From Branchiostoma floridae (taxonomy: Eukaryota; Chordata; Leptocardii; Amphioxiformes; Branchiostomatidae), in assembly GCF_000003815.2 (NCBI RefSeq), contig NC_049993.1, positions 2,134,645 to 2,198,644 on the forward strand: a DNA stretch of 64,000 nucleotides, given 5' to 3'. Of the stretch, positions 33,076-44,269 are shown piece by piece. The notes below the pieces were generated by a model. That model saw only the letters and a list, made by a program, of their open reading frames with translations, did no database searches and had not been told where the DNA came from. The translations under genes were made by a program, and so were the position numbers. Positions within the stretch are counted from its first letter, which is position 1, and every line of letters starts with the position of its first letter.

Positions 33076-33661
33076 CCGGATGAGGGTCCGAAATAGTATG
33101 TTGCACAGTCGGGACAATTTTTCTAAACTTCCAATCGGTTTTGCCACTTCATTAAAAAAAGAAATGTTCAATAAGCTCTTCCAATAGTTTTCGCCCTATG
33201 GAGATTTCTTTACTTAAGTTTTGACGCGGAAAAAATAAAGTGCGGTGTACTTCAGGAATGCCAAAAACCTATATGTATGAGTCGAGAGTACAGGACACAA
33301 AATGTTAATAAAAAAAAACAAAAACAAATTAAAATCCTGTCCTAGCCGCCAGGGGGAGGGGGGGCTTTCGTCACTTCTTTCCAAGCTTAAGTGTTATCAA
33401 ACGCTGAAATTCGTGGACATAGCTTGTTCAGAACACAAGATAGAAAAAAAATTAAGTTCCGCTTCCATACCAAGAGAATCCTCAGACACTCAAGCACAAG
33501 AAGTATGAAACCGGTCCGGCCAGCCGTTCTTGAGTTATCTTGTAGAATATTCGGGTTAGTTGCTATGTTCTAAAACAGTACTCTTTCTTGGCCTTTGTAT
33601 TGGTAGATAGAGTCGCTCAGCTTGAAGGCGAAGTGAATTTCCCCCAAATTGTAGGCCTCGA
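33076..33661. other. no gene seen
   Basis: Mixed sequence with A runs near 33310; no domain or splice context. Confidence 0.5.
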
Positions 33662-33972
33662 GTAGTGTTTATTCTTAACATAACATCGTGATGGCTGTCA
33701 AAATCTGACGCAAACTGGCCATTTTCATTTCAAAATCGCGCTAGTTATCATCGAAAATCGTTGACACCTCAAGGTTGAAAATGACGCGGTCGTAATGGGC
33801 AGGTATTTGGTCCTGTACGGTCCCAGTTTTTGCGATCGCGATCGCGTTGGCCAGGTGGTCGTTGGGAAAAGGTCGCTCAATGCTTATGTTAATGGAAAAA
33901 AATTCGCGACCGAGAAAAATCGGTCGTAATGGTCATGGGGTCACTGAGAAGAGGTGGTCGCTTGGGTAGGAT
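33662..33972. repeat. dispersed repeat pair D, copy 2
   Basis: Partner of 21212-21502, same orientation, about 80 percent alike by eye. Confidence 0.7.
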
Positions 33973-34353
33973 TGAATGTTTAAGTTAACGGATGGCTTGG
34001 CCAAGAAAACAGTGTATAGCAGGAGTCCCGCCCACCGAGGGGTTTTCAGTCTCCCCGGGGTCGTAGCCTGGTATTAGACCACGTTGATTTGATGATATCT
34101 ATACCAAAAACTGAAGCGAGCGTGAGGATAAAAAAAGTTTTTATTTTAAAAATTCATATTGTCAGGAAGATTAAACAACTGACTCAACTACTACAGAGTA
34201 GGGTATACCAAACAATAGATTCATCTTTTTTTTGTTCTTTCACCTCTTCTTCTTCGACTTTGGATTGGCGTTGGCATTCTATGAAATTAGTATACGTTTT
34301 TCGACATTTTGCGGCACGCGTTTTCACATTTTGCAGCTGCTTTGCACGATTTA

Positions 34354-34355
<2 letters not shown>

Positions 34356-34398
<43 letters not shown>
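34356..34398. repeat. TA microsatellite
   Basis: Pure (TA)n, 43 bp. Confidence 0.95.
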
Positions 34399-34399
<1 letters not shown>

Positions 34400-35442
34400 C
34401 TGAAAACGCATTTCTTTTATTGAAAACGGCCGCTGATGTCATCCATATAATAGTACGACCTAGTTGAAATATGATTTGAAATAGTAGTATTTCTTTCATC
34501 TAAATACACTTTTATACATTCACCAGAAACATGCCATTTTACCGTGTTTTTACATTGTACACTTATTGTAAGAATCGTACGTATTCGTTTGAATTAGTTT
34601 GAACTGCGTAATGTTTTACTCTTATTTCTTACAGTAGTGGATTGTAAGATAGAGTGCTGAAAACACGTGTGTATTCCGCAAAGACCTTCTAAATTCTGTA
34701 CAATGCATAGGAAGTTCCATACATGTATTAGTGTATCAGAGTCCACCGTATGGATCAAATTTGCCTCTTAGCAGTTCAAGACATTATTGCAGAAAAAATC
34801 CCATATTGCTGCAGGAATAACATGACTCGCTAGGAGGCATCAATGACACGTGGTGAGTGTCCACATACCCAAATGACTTGTTTAAAGCTTATACTTTAAA
34901 GGTATGCTACGTAGTTATTTGCGCTCAAATTTGAAATATTCTAGAACTTTTCGAGAACTAAGAAATCTCAGATTTACTACCACTTTTTGACACTTTTGTG
35001 TCATTATTTCACGTTTGCAACGTAAAGGATTAGCCTACAAACATTCCGCCCTACACGCGCTGTAACTTGTTGACCTCCCAAGTTAGGCACTGTGAGAATG
35101 GACCGATCCCAAAGCCCCACCCTCTGTTCGATCATGTTCTAAACGCAAACGCGCTCGTACGGGGAAAATATCGACTCATGACATGCCTTGAATAGTGTTC
35201 CGTAACGCGGTAGGCTTGATTCAACTAAATATATAAAGAAATGGCCGGAAAATTGATTTTTTCTTTTCAGTTTGAAGCGCAAATAACTACGTAACATAGC
35301 CACAGACTTGTCTAAAAAACACAAAATTTATAACCCATCTTTATTGCAAGTGCAAGGAGAAAAGAGACACTACTTTTTCCAACCAAATAAGTCAACATCG
35401 AGGACTAAAAATGCTGTAGAAATGAACCCTCTGCTTACACCA
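34399..35442. other. no gene seen
   Basis: AT-rich, no repeat arms or exon recognised. Confidence 0.45.
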
Positions 35443-35707
35443 TTAAACCACCGTATGGGGTCAAAACTGACCCCTGGTGTATAACAATGTGTGCCATTGT
35501 GACATTTCTTTGAGACCCACATCTGATCTACGTATCGTATGACCACCAAATTTGACAGACATTGATGTACTCATAAAACAAAATTATGGTAACAACTTTT
35601 GTGTCATGGTGAGGTCAATACCACAAAATGTATTGATACAAAACGTTATGTGGTCAGTTTTGACCCCATACAGTAATATTTGTCGTGAAAAAGATACGGT
35701 TGTTTAA
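35443..35707. mobile_element. TTAA-flanked inverted-repeat element (265 bp)
   Basis: Left TTAAACCACCGTATGGGGTC and right GATACGGTTGTTTAA are related inverted ends at TTAA sites; inner GGGTCAAAACTGACCCC and GGTCAGTTTTGACCCC are palindromic. It resembles the piggyBac-like element at 27141. Confidence 0.6.
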
Positions 35708-37646
35708 AGGTTAACTATAACTGCGGTACCAAAGCCTCAATACGGAATCATATTGCACCGAATAACACCGATAACATTCACCACTGATAAACATCCAAAT
35801 TACACGGAGTGTATATAATATCACCTTATGTATTCGTTGATTAAGGGTTAATGACCCGCCCCGAGGTGTATATGGTGTTATAACGCCTGGTCCTTTGCTA
35901 TAACCACCGAATAAAACCACAGAGTAAGCGAAGCGAACAAGGTGGTTTTATGGGCGGGTCTTTAAGTTATCATATAGCCCATCCTGGTCCATCCAAACTG
36001 ACCCATACAAAAGAGTCAAATTCCTTGTTATAACACGTTCCATACTATGTCGTACATGTCCATGTGAATTGTAGGTAAGAACTTGATTTCTCAGATCAAA
36101 GACAAACTCTGAGATCTGTGTTAAGTTTATCATTACGGAATGCTTCATTTGTCGAGTGAATTTGATCTGTGTATGTACATGTCTCAACTGTAGTTCTGTC
36201 GCAAGGCTTTACAAAAATAAAACAATAATTCAACAAGTTAAAGAATTGTATAGTGTTTCAGAAGCAAACGAACCACTAATGCAGCTGAGCAGCAATGCCA
36301 AATCGCAATGATACAAATAACAAAGGTATACTCAAGGTTATCTTGTTGGGATCGCTTTCTGTTTTTCTTTGCCGCCACGGGTTCTCCCCTGGTATTCAAC
36401 TTCCGCTGGTTTCTGTGTGCCTCCCCAAGCTTTCCGAAACTCGAACAATGACTCTAAATCTGTCTCTGAGATTTTTGGTTATTAAACTGCAGCAGAATTT
36501 TAGTACGGAGTTGTAGGATGGAGGGCGAAGCGAAGAAAAATATGGCTGCCATTGTGGATTGTTCCACTTACAGTGGTGGCGGGGTGTGAAACATGTAGTT
36601 TCCGGTCGTTGTGTTTATGTTCGACTTGAATTGAAATAGTTTTTATCTTTTCATATATTTTACATTTATTTGTGTTATTAACGGTTATTTGTGTTATGTA
36701 AAGTTTTTCTTTTGAGAAAGAAACGCGCCATCGATGTTGACAGAATGAGCCACCACCCCCTGCGATGTCCCTTGTCCCTCTCTGCCTGTCCTTCTGATTG
36801 GTTCAAACTTTGAAAAGTCATTAATGCACACCGTGCATTAAAGAAATTATTGATGCACGGCTGCAATGATTTTCCATCTGTTACGGCGTCATAACCGTCA
36901 TGAAATGGGGCCTTCTGATTGGTCCACGTCCCCTGGCTATATGATAATATCTTTTAATTCATGCAATACTCTGATATGGAGCGTACCCTTCAAACGAATT
37001 TGAAGGAATCCATAAGGGTTTGACGAAATAAATACGGATTTTATAGAGCTCATAGGATCCATATTAAATGAATAAGAAAAATGCGTTCATTCGAATTCAT
37101 ACGAGTTTTATCAAACATATACAATTATTCTGAGACGAAAATATTGTAAAATTATTCATATAAGTCGTATGTTTTTTAGTAATGGATTATATCGATTCAG
37201 TAAAATTCATATGAATACTAAGGCTCCTCTGAGATGATAAACATGGAGTTAGCATAGGATATAGGCAACCTCATCATAATATCTCGTCCTCGAGGTTGAC
37301 TGGTAACTGGTATAAAAACTTTTAATGTTTGTTTTGCTTAATTCTACTTAACTTATTATAGACTCGCATACAAACTGAAATTGTAGGCTATACAATGCCA
37401 TTCGTACATGTGAACATTCATAAACTTACCCATTTTTTTAATTGTTGCCAACAATACTTTAGGAAAACTCACCAAGTTTGGTCGTTCTAGCACAAGCCGT
37501 TTAGGAGCCATAGGAGGTCAAAGTTGGCGCAGGCACTTTTAGCTCCCCCCCCCCCCCCCCTCAGTCTGGATAGGGTTAACACTACTCTCATCAAATATGA
37601 TAAGGGGTAGTTGTTTGTCAGTATATTGAATTTGCATTAACCGTTG
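35708..37646. other. no gene seen
   Basis: A small hairpin with GACCCGCCC / GGGCGGGTC lies at about 35850-35962. A run of C is at 37543-37560. Open frames are short and unsupported. Confidence 0.45.
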
Positions 37647-38185
37647 CTGAGGCCACAGCAAATAAATTTTATGGATGACATCCTCTGTAGACTGCAAAAA
37701 TAGTGCGATAGGGTGAAAAAAAATCAAGATGGGTGGAAAAAAAAGATGGCTACATTTTCAAAAGTAGGCACCATAAAGTTGTGATGAATGTTGTAAAAAG
37801 AATGAAAGGGACAAGACATGGTATCAGAGCCAACAAGGCATTCATTCCTGTGTTCAAGACATGTACTGGTGGGGTAAAAGTGACACTAGTGTGGTAGAGT
37901 GGAATCACCAACAAAGTTGGTAACCACACTCATGGCTTCCATATTGGTGTCACTTTTACAACTATCCAATAAGGTTTATATCTGCAACTACAGTCCTAGG
38001 TACCTCTCAAGTGTCACTTCTATAAGTACAATTATTAGGCTACAACACAACATATTTGCTAATTTTTGTGCTTTATCGTCATGTTGACCATCCCTGCAGA
38101 AGCAAAAAAAAACTTTTTTTTTAAATCAGGCGAAAATTAATGCGCGTGTTGATGTCATCCATAAAATTTAGCTGCTGTGGCCTAT
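37647..38185. mobile_element. MITE family C copy 2
   Basis: Ends GAGGCCACAGCAAATAAATT and GATGTCATCCATAAAATTTA then GCTGCTGTGGCCTA form inverted repeats of about 33 bp. Collinear with 16788-17305. Confidence 0.8.
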
Positions 38186-38465
38186 TGCATAGCATAATGC
38201 TTTTCATAGGGCGGCGCCTGTCTTCGAACTGTTGTGGTTCTTTTTTGCATTGCTAGGTGTCGCTATTGATAAATGAGGTTGAATCTTGTATCGTTTCAGA
38301 TAATTACTCTTATATATGGCAATAATTTTTAGATGACACTTTTGATCCGTTAACATAACGTTGCTAAATAAAATACTTTCAAACAGAAATATATTGTGAG
38401 TTCCTTACTTTTCAAAGCTGAGCAAACTAACATGAACAGAATACTACCAAATCCTTTTCGTATCT

Positions 38466-38630
38466 TCCTTTCACGTGTTGTTCACGCCTTGTCCTCGTGA
38501 TTGTTCACCCGTGGTAAACACCTGTAGACTACTACTCTATTCCCCTGTGTAAAAACCTTTCACGTGTAGGTCACGCCTTGTCCTCGTGATTGCTCACCCG
38601 TGGTAAACACCTGTGTTACTTGAGAAACTC
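38466..38630. repeat. direct duplication of about 62 bp
   Basis: TTCACGCCTTGTCCTCGTGA and following CACCCGTGGTAAACACCTGT occur at about 38481 and again at about 38571 in a slightly changed form, each after a CACGTG. Confidence 0.8.
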
Positions 38631-38829
38631 GATTTGCTAGTTCGCCCCTGTAACTATTTGCTTGAACGCAAATCATTCTATAACAAATTCTGGAGTCTAA
38701 GATAATCATAAAATGACAACAGCTGACAAAATTTACCTTGTTTTCACAAACTGATGGATATGATTTATTAAAACGCCTTTCAGATATCAATTAACATTCC
38801 GTTTATTCTGAAGGCTGAGATACCGTAGG

Positions 38830-41640
38830 TCTAGGAGTGTCAGTGGTAATTTTCTCCTTTGTTTTACCGTCTACAGTAGTTACAGAGTAAGTTGACAAAT
38901 TATGGACAGCTTCGAGTAAACTAGTGGCTCGTTATCCAACGGCAGGGGCCATACGTATTTTGAAAGGTTTGTTAATACAATAATACAAATAATACAATAT
39001 AAGTTTTCAAACTAACTTTATCTCATGTTATACAAAAGATTACCTAAAACAACCCCCCTGCCGATATTAGTTCGAAAATTCAATTGATCAAAAGAGGTTT
39101 TAGAGCTTTTCTTTTATTAGTGATATGACTGTGGTCAGTGGTCATTTTCTCCTTTGTTTTACATTTTACCTCAAGGAAGACATATGAAGGACCCATTCGT
39201 CAACCGTAATTACAAATTTGGTTGACAATTAAGGACAGCTTCGAATCAACTGGTAGTTCTTCATACAATAGCAGAAACCATACGTATTTTGAAAGGTTTG
39301 TATATACGTATACAATTTCAGTAGCCTCAGAGACCAGCGGTTTAAACAATTTTTTAAACAATATTGTCAATGTTGATCAGCTAACTGATGCATACATGGT
39401 AGCCGAGACATGCGGCGGAAGAACAAGGAAAAGCTTTACTACTTTGGAGTCTCAGTTTCTGATCAATAACTGAAATACGACAAAATCAAACCCAATTGGA
39501 GTTGACGTCAGGTAAAAAAAAAACAATGCTGTTGATGTCCGAAGTCACTTTGCTGGCCATTATGTTAAAGGAGTTCAAAACTTCAAAAGACAGTGTTATT
39601 TTCTGACAGATATCAATTTTAGGAACTAAAAATGCATATTCATACTCCGCCCATCATTCATACCGAAAATACGCATGATGAAGGAAGTACCTAGTACCTA
39701 TACGTATAGGAAATACATGGGTAAGGTCTGCATTGGTTTAGTGACTGCCATATTGTTGAACAAACATACGTTGCGCATTTCACCACAAGTGAATATGAAA
39801 AAAAAAATCGATTAATTGATGCATAATCTATTGAAAAATTACACACTCTTCTGGCATTTGGGACTCCTTTAACAAAACGCAACATGCCTCGGGGACTACC
39901 ACATTTATAATGAAAGCAAAAGAAATGTCCGCAGTGGTAGTGAGTGCATGGACACCGAATGAGGAACGTATGTTGCCAGAAGTTGTGAATAGATAGGTAT
40001 TTCTTCTATCGTGTAGGTATAGGTATATGTAGCTACTCGACGCACTGAGTTACATCGGACTGTCAGGGTTATACCAGGGGGGACATTCCCTTTCGAGGCC
40101 GATACAAGACGGGGATGCGCCAAAATTTCAAACCTACAGATCTAATAGCATGGTCGTATGAATGTGAAATTCAAGAAGGCTGTTTCGTTTTCGGACTGAC
40201 TGACTGACATTTATGTTTGACTTGTTCTCTTAGTTGATTTTCTGTAATTTTGTATCATGGACTCCAGGAGGGAAATATTTTACTTGCAGTTTGTAAAGTC
40301 TAATGGAGATCGCAATAAGCACAATAAACAACACGGAAACTATTTGGAAAGTGAAGGTGCTACTAGTAATTAAATCAAACAGAACATGGTACATTTGGTT
40401 CGATATAGTTGAGTTGGTGGGTTAAAAATACACGTTAAGGTTTAGGAGTATCGTGTTTATTTCATGTGTCCCGTCCTCGGTTAAGACAAGGTTTTGGACC
40501 CTTATAATTTACAAGAGAACAGGTGACCTAAAATAGATTCAGTTTGTCGCTATTTCATTTAATGTAGCTTTTTAGCATGATACCAATCATTGTGCGACTT
40601 GGTGTTATACATGTATATCCTTATGCAAAACCCCATATGTAACGTTACGTAGACAGTTTTTTGTGTCCCATTTTCAATGGATTGAAAGTAACAGATTTTC
40701 TTCATTAAAAAAGCAAAGTTCTTTATATATCTTGCATTCTAAACGTTATAATTTTCAAATTTGAAACGTCTTTTAACTCATGTCACGCAGTCCAACCAGC
40801 CAACATTTCAGAACAGCAAATTCACCTAACTCATTTTCAGCGGATTGAGAGAAATCGTTTTAGTCTATAATACGTTTTAAATAAACTAAGTTTAGTTTCT
40901 CTTAGTCTAAAGTTTAGAAGCAAATTTTGAATGCACATCTGTTTGCACCATAAAAAACATATGTCGAGTTCCATTTGTCTTAGCTGATAATTACGATTAA
41001 TGAGACTTGCATTGGGAGTATGCAATTAAGATTCCGTTTGTTGTAAAGGCAAACCTGTTTTTTTCGTGGCTGGGTTTTTTTTTCTTCATTTATCGTGTGC
41101 AGTTGACTGTTAAAGGTTCACCCCTCCTCCTACTCCTGTTTTTATGTATCATTTTCTGTATTTCTTTTTATTTTGTTGTTGTGCAAATAAACAAACAAAA
41201 GCAAACAAACAAACTGTTTCCTGACAAGTCCTGCTATTAAGTTAAATAACAAACAACTATTCAGCTTCTGGCTCACAGAACGACGGTTTCAAAACAACAA
41301 CACAGAATCATGTTTTTTAAACCAGTCACCAGTTTTATTATCTTTTCATACTAAAACATCCGTTGCTATTCCCTTGCTTTTCCAGAAGCACACCTCTAAC
41401 ATTGTGTTCAAACTAACTTTATCTCATGTTATTCTAAAGATTACCTAAAATAAAACCCTTGCCGATATTAGTAACAAAATTCGATTGGTCAAAAGAGGTA
41501 GAGCTGTTTAAGAGATTTGTGATATGTCTGGTAAAAACCTTAGACTTTTTGTTTTAATGATGGAGGCCATTGATCTGTCGATATCTGTGTTTCGAGGATG
41601 ATAAGGTCTTCTACACAATCGAGAGAAATTTATCTACCAG
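38830..41640. other. diverged duplications, no gene seen
   Basis: A block at about 38840-38970 recurs at 39125-39305 (shared TCTCCTTTGTTTTAC and CATACGTATTTTGAAAGGTT). A block at 39005-39110 recurs at 41405-41510 (AAACTAACTTTATCTCATGT). About 40870-41110 belongs to the repeat family found beside the H2A variant (AATTAAGATTCCGTTTGTTG). Confidence 0.6.
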
Positions 41641-41662
41641 TGTTTTAAGGATTTTTTTTACA

Positions 41663-41885
41663 ATGGGAGGCGCCAGACAGGACCGGGTATCTAGCAAGTT
41701 TTGTTCGGGGAGCCAAGGCAGTCAGCCCGCCGATCTTACATTAGCACTCCTGGGAGTTAAATCCCGAAGGAGTTATCGTGGTGGACCTTATCGGGCTTAA
41801 ACTCCCCGGGGCGCGAATAGGAGATCGGCGGGCCTGACTGTCTTGGGCCACCGAAGAAACTGTTTGAGCTACCCGATCCCGGCTG
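41663..41885. mobile_element. foldback element with about 70-bp arms
   Basis: Left arm contains AAGGCAGTCAGCCCGCCGAT, right arm ATCGGCGGGCCTGACTGTCT; pairing continues outward with mismatches. GC-rich compared with its flanks. The family A MITE starts about 25 bp beyond. Confidence 0.7.
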
Positions 41886-41908
41886 GCCCCCAAGGGATTT
41901 TTCTGCTA

Positions 41909-42149
41909 CAGGTGCATTCTTACTGTACTTACGTCAAGCTTGCGTCACTGCGGGGTTTGAAAGATACTCAACGAATGTCAGAGATGAAGAACAAATTTAC
42001 TTTGTGTGTATTTTGTCTTCTAACTCATACTATTTGAAGTGTTACGCAATGTATAAGTTCTAAATGTTCGATAAAATAAGAAATCAGTGGTGCAGTGAAC
42101 GGACCCCGCATTAACGCAAGTTTGACGCAAGTGCAGTGAGAGGGCACAT
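41909..42149. mobile_element. MITE family A copy
   Basis: Ends CAGGTGCATTCTTACTGTAC and GACGCAAGTGCAGTGAGAGG then GCAC; about 241 bp. Collinear with the copy at 5836. Confidence 0.8.
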
Positions 42150-42750
42150 TAACTATGATAAGGGTATATCAGGGTGTATTTCCAACTGCAGGGGTTGTCA
42201 TTACTTGGTAGAGGAATATCTTTACTGCCAAAAATGCTTTTTCTTGTTTATCTTATTTTGCTTCTTCACAGAAAATTAATCTTCTAGGAAGAAAGTTATT
42301 CTGTCCCCAAGAAATCTTCGAAAAATGTGCTTCTCCATGGGGCAAGCAATTTTTTCTTGTTAAGTTTTGAGACAATTTGAGATTTTGTTTTCTTGTATTT
42401 CCAAAAATGATTTTAATTGTTTATCTTGTTTTTGCTTCCTAACAGAGAATCTTACTTTCAGGAAGAAAAAAAAAATCTAGTATTTCTGGTTATCAAAAAA
42501 ACGTTTTTCTTGCTTTTTAAATAAAAAAAGAAGATTTTGCTTAAATCTCTAGAAATATTTGCATAGTTCCTCGATTTGCTTGAATTTTATTCTACATTTT
42601 CTTCTTGCATGAATATTTTTCTTCATTTAAGAATTGTCCATGGAGTAAGCAAAAAAAGAAGAAAAATATTTTTGCGGTGTTTGAAGGCTATGGAAACGCT
42701 GACAGTACATTCCTTTGGTGGTATATTAAACAAAAAACTGCATCATCCAT

Positions 42751-42896
42751 TTATTTACCAACTCGCGTGATCCCTTTCCACTTCTTGCCTTCTTTCCAGC
42801 ACATGTTTTTAGGTGTTTTACCCTTCTTTTTGCAGGAGTCCATGCACGACTTATGCATGTCTTTACGTTTTTCCATCATGTTCAGTACCTGCAAGT
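42751..42896 (-). CDS. peptide precursor exon 3 (basic Cys-containing C-terminus)
   Basis: Acceptor TTGTCCAAACAG in phase 1, open to TAA at 42751-42753. It reads DLQVLNMMEKR, KDMHKSCMDSCKKKGKTPK, then NMCWKEGKKWKGITRVGK. A second AG 8 bp downstream (TTGCAG) would break the frame, so the upstream acceptor was chosen. Nearly half of the residues after EKR are Lys or Arg. Confidence 0.75.
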
Positions 42897-43964
42897 CTGT
42901 TTGGACAAGAGAATAGATATCAGGAATAGAAGAAATAATAATGCCAACCTAAAATGAAACATCAAAAATGGACGGCAATCCACGGGCATGAAAATCGGAC
43001 AAAATGACTATATTCTGAACATTAGCCTAGGTACCATTCGGAAAGTAGTTCGCTCCGGCGTTCATTAAATACTATAGACAGTCGACGCTTCTAGCTCTGA
43101 CGTTCATTATACACTATATACAGTCGCTTCTGTTTCTTAAGGGATCCCAGACCACGTTTACGTCTGGAATCGTCCAAATTTTGGACATAGGCGCTGCAGA
43201 TTGGTCCCTACATTTGAGCGAATTATGGAATGGGTTCAAACGATCGTTCGAACAGGCGTTTTAACATCGGATAAGCCCTCTTTGGGAGGCCCTGTTGGCA
43301 TCGACCGAGTGCTCTAGAACCTATATTTCTTGATTCGATCATTAATTGGTGTCACCACCAAAATATTTGAATGTGCAGGTCTCCAGACGGATGGCGACTG
43401 CCTTCCGGACGGTACCCAAGCTAGATGAACATAAACCCAGTTATAAATTTATGATTTTTTTACGGTCGAAACTTCACGGCTCAAACGTACCTTCTGCCTC
43501 AGCCTCCAGGTCTTCATCTTCGTCATCCTGGTCTCGCTTCTCCATTTCAAACTCCAGTTCTTGTTTTAGGACAAAAGAAGAAACACATATGTTATAAACA
43601 ATGATATCAATTTTAGATGAACAAACTAGAGCAAGAAAACATAAGTCTACAACATGCACGTCACTTACGAGAAAGCGTCAAGGCACAAACACAAAACACA
43701 TTACACCACAGATTAAATTTACAGCGGGCACGGTGGTTAATGGTGTAAATCTAAGCTACGACTCTACAGGTTCTCAGTTCGTTTGAAGAATAGTATAACC
43801 AAAGAAATCAATTAAATCGTTATGCAAAACAAATTTAGAGACGTACCTTCCAGTTCGGTCTCCAAGTCTTCTACTTCCTCCACCAGGCCTTCCATTTCCT
43901 CTTCAGTGATGGCCACGGCGAGTACAATGCAGCCCATGAAAAGGATGAACATTGGCAGCTTCAT
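42751..43964 (-). CDS. small secreted acidic/basic peptide precursor (gene-level)
   Basis: Three exons give a 110-residue protein. Residues 1-19 form a clear signal peptide (MKLPMFILFMGCIVLAVA). About residues 20-62 are strongly acidic. From about residue 63 the chain becomes strongly basic, with three Cys (C-x3-C-x10-C by eye), a Lys-Arg site after NMME, and a Gly-Lys C-terminus that could be trimmed and amidated. A charge-balanced pro-region followed by a basic Cys-containing peptide is how many antimicrobial and some hormone precursors are built; this function is inference and I recognise no family. A TATA-like ATATAT lies about 70 bp upstream, and AATAAA signals overlap the stop and recur at 42586. 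Confidence 0.75.
43024..43425. mobile_element. MITE family E copy 2, in intron 2
   Basis: Ends TAGCCTAGGTACCATTCGGA (then AAGTAGTTCGCTCC) and GGACGGTACCCAAGCTA. It is the reverse orientation of the copy at 25957-26341. Confidence 0.75.
43491..43559 (-). CDS. peptide precursor exon 2 (acidic)
   Basis: The exon is 69 nt, acceptor after a TTTCTTCTTTTGTCC pyrimidine tract (AACAAG), donor GAAG|GTACGT, phase 1 at both ends. It reads ELEFEMEKRDQDDEDEDLEA then EAE, almost all acidic. Confidence 0.75.
43847..43964 (-). CDS. peptide precursor exon 1 (signal peptide)
   Basis: ATG at 43964-43962 (MKLPM) is taken as the start because a hydrophobic signal core follows at once. An in-frame upstream ATG at 44102 would add 46 residues, bury the signal, and run through the TATA-like box. 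Donor GAAG|GTACGT, phase 1. After AVA the chain turns acidic (EEEMEGLVEEVEDLETELE). Confidence 0.75.
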
Positions 43965-44032
43965 CTTTGCACTGTCTGGTGATCTTTGAGGAAAAATTGT
44001 GAAAAAATTTAAAGTTACAGAAGATGCAACAG

Positions 44033-44040
44033 TATATATG
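44033..44040 (-). promoter_or_regulatory. TATA-like box of the peptide precursor gene
   Basis: CATATATA on the minus strand, about 70 bp upstream of the ATG, giving room for a short 5' leader. Confidence 0.45.
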
Positions 44041-44269
44041 CCTGTACAAAATACGCTCATGAAGGCATCATCCAATGCAGGGACATCCAACAGCCAAACC
44101 ACCTGTCTGGATGAACGCTGCCCTTTTAACCGTCACACTTAGTTCCTGTGGAGCCCCCTCCCCACCCAAAAAAAAGATGTTAGCCAATTAGAGGATAGGC
44201 TTTCCAAAAGCCGGGTCTCGCATATATAAGGGTAAGCTCATTAATATTTACTAGAGTTCCACGACCCCA

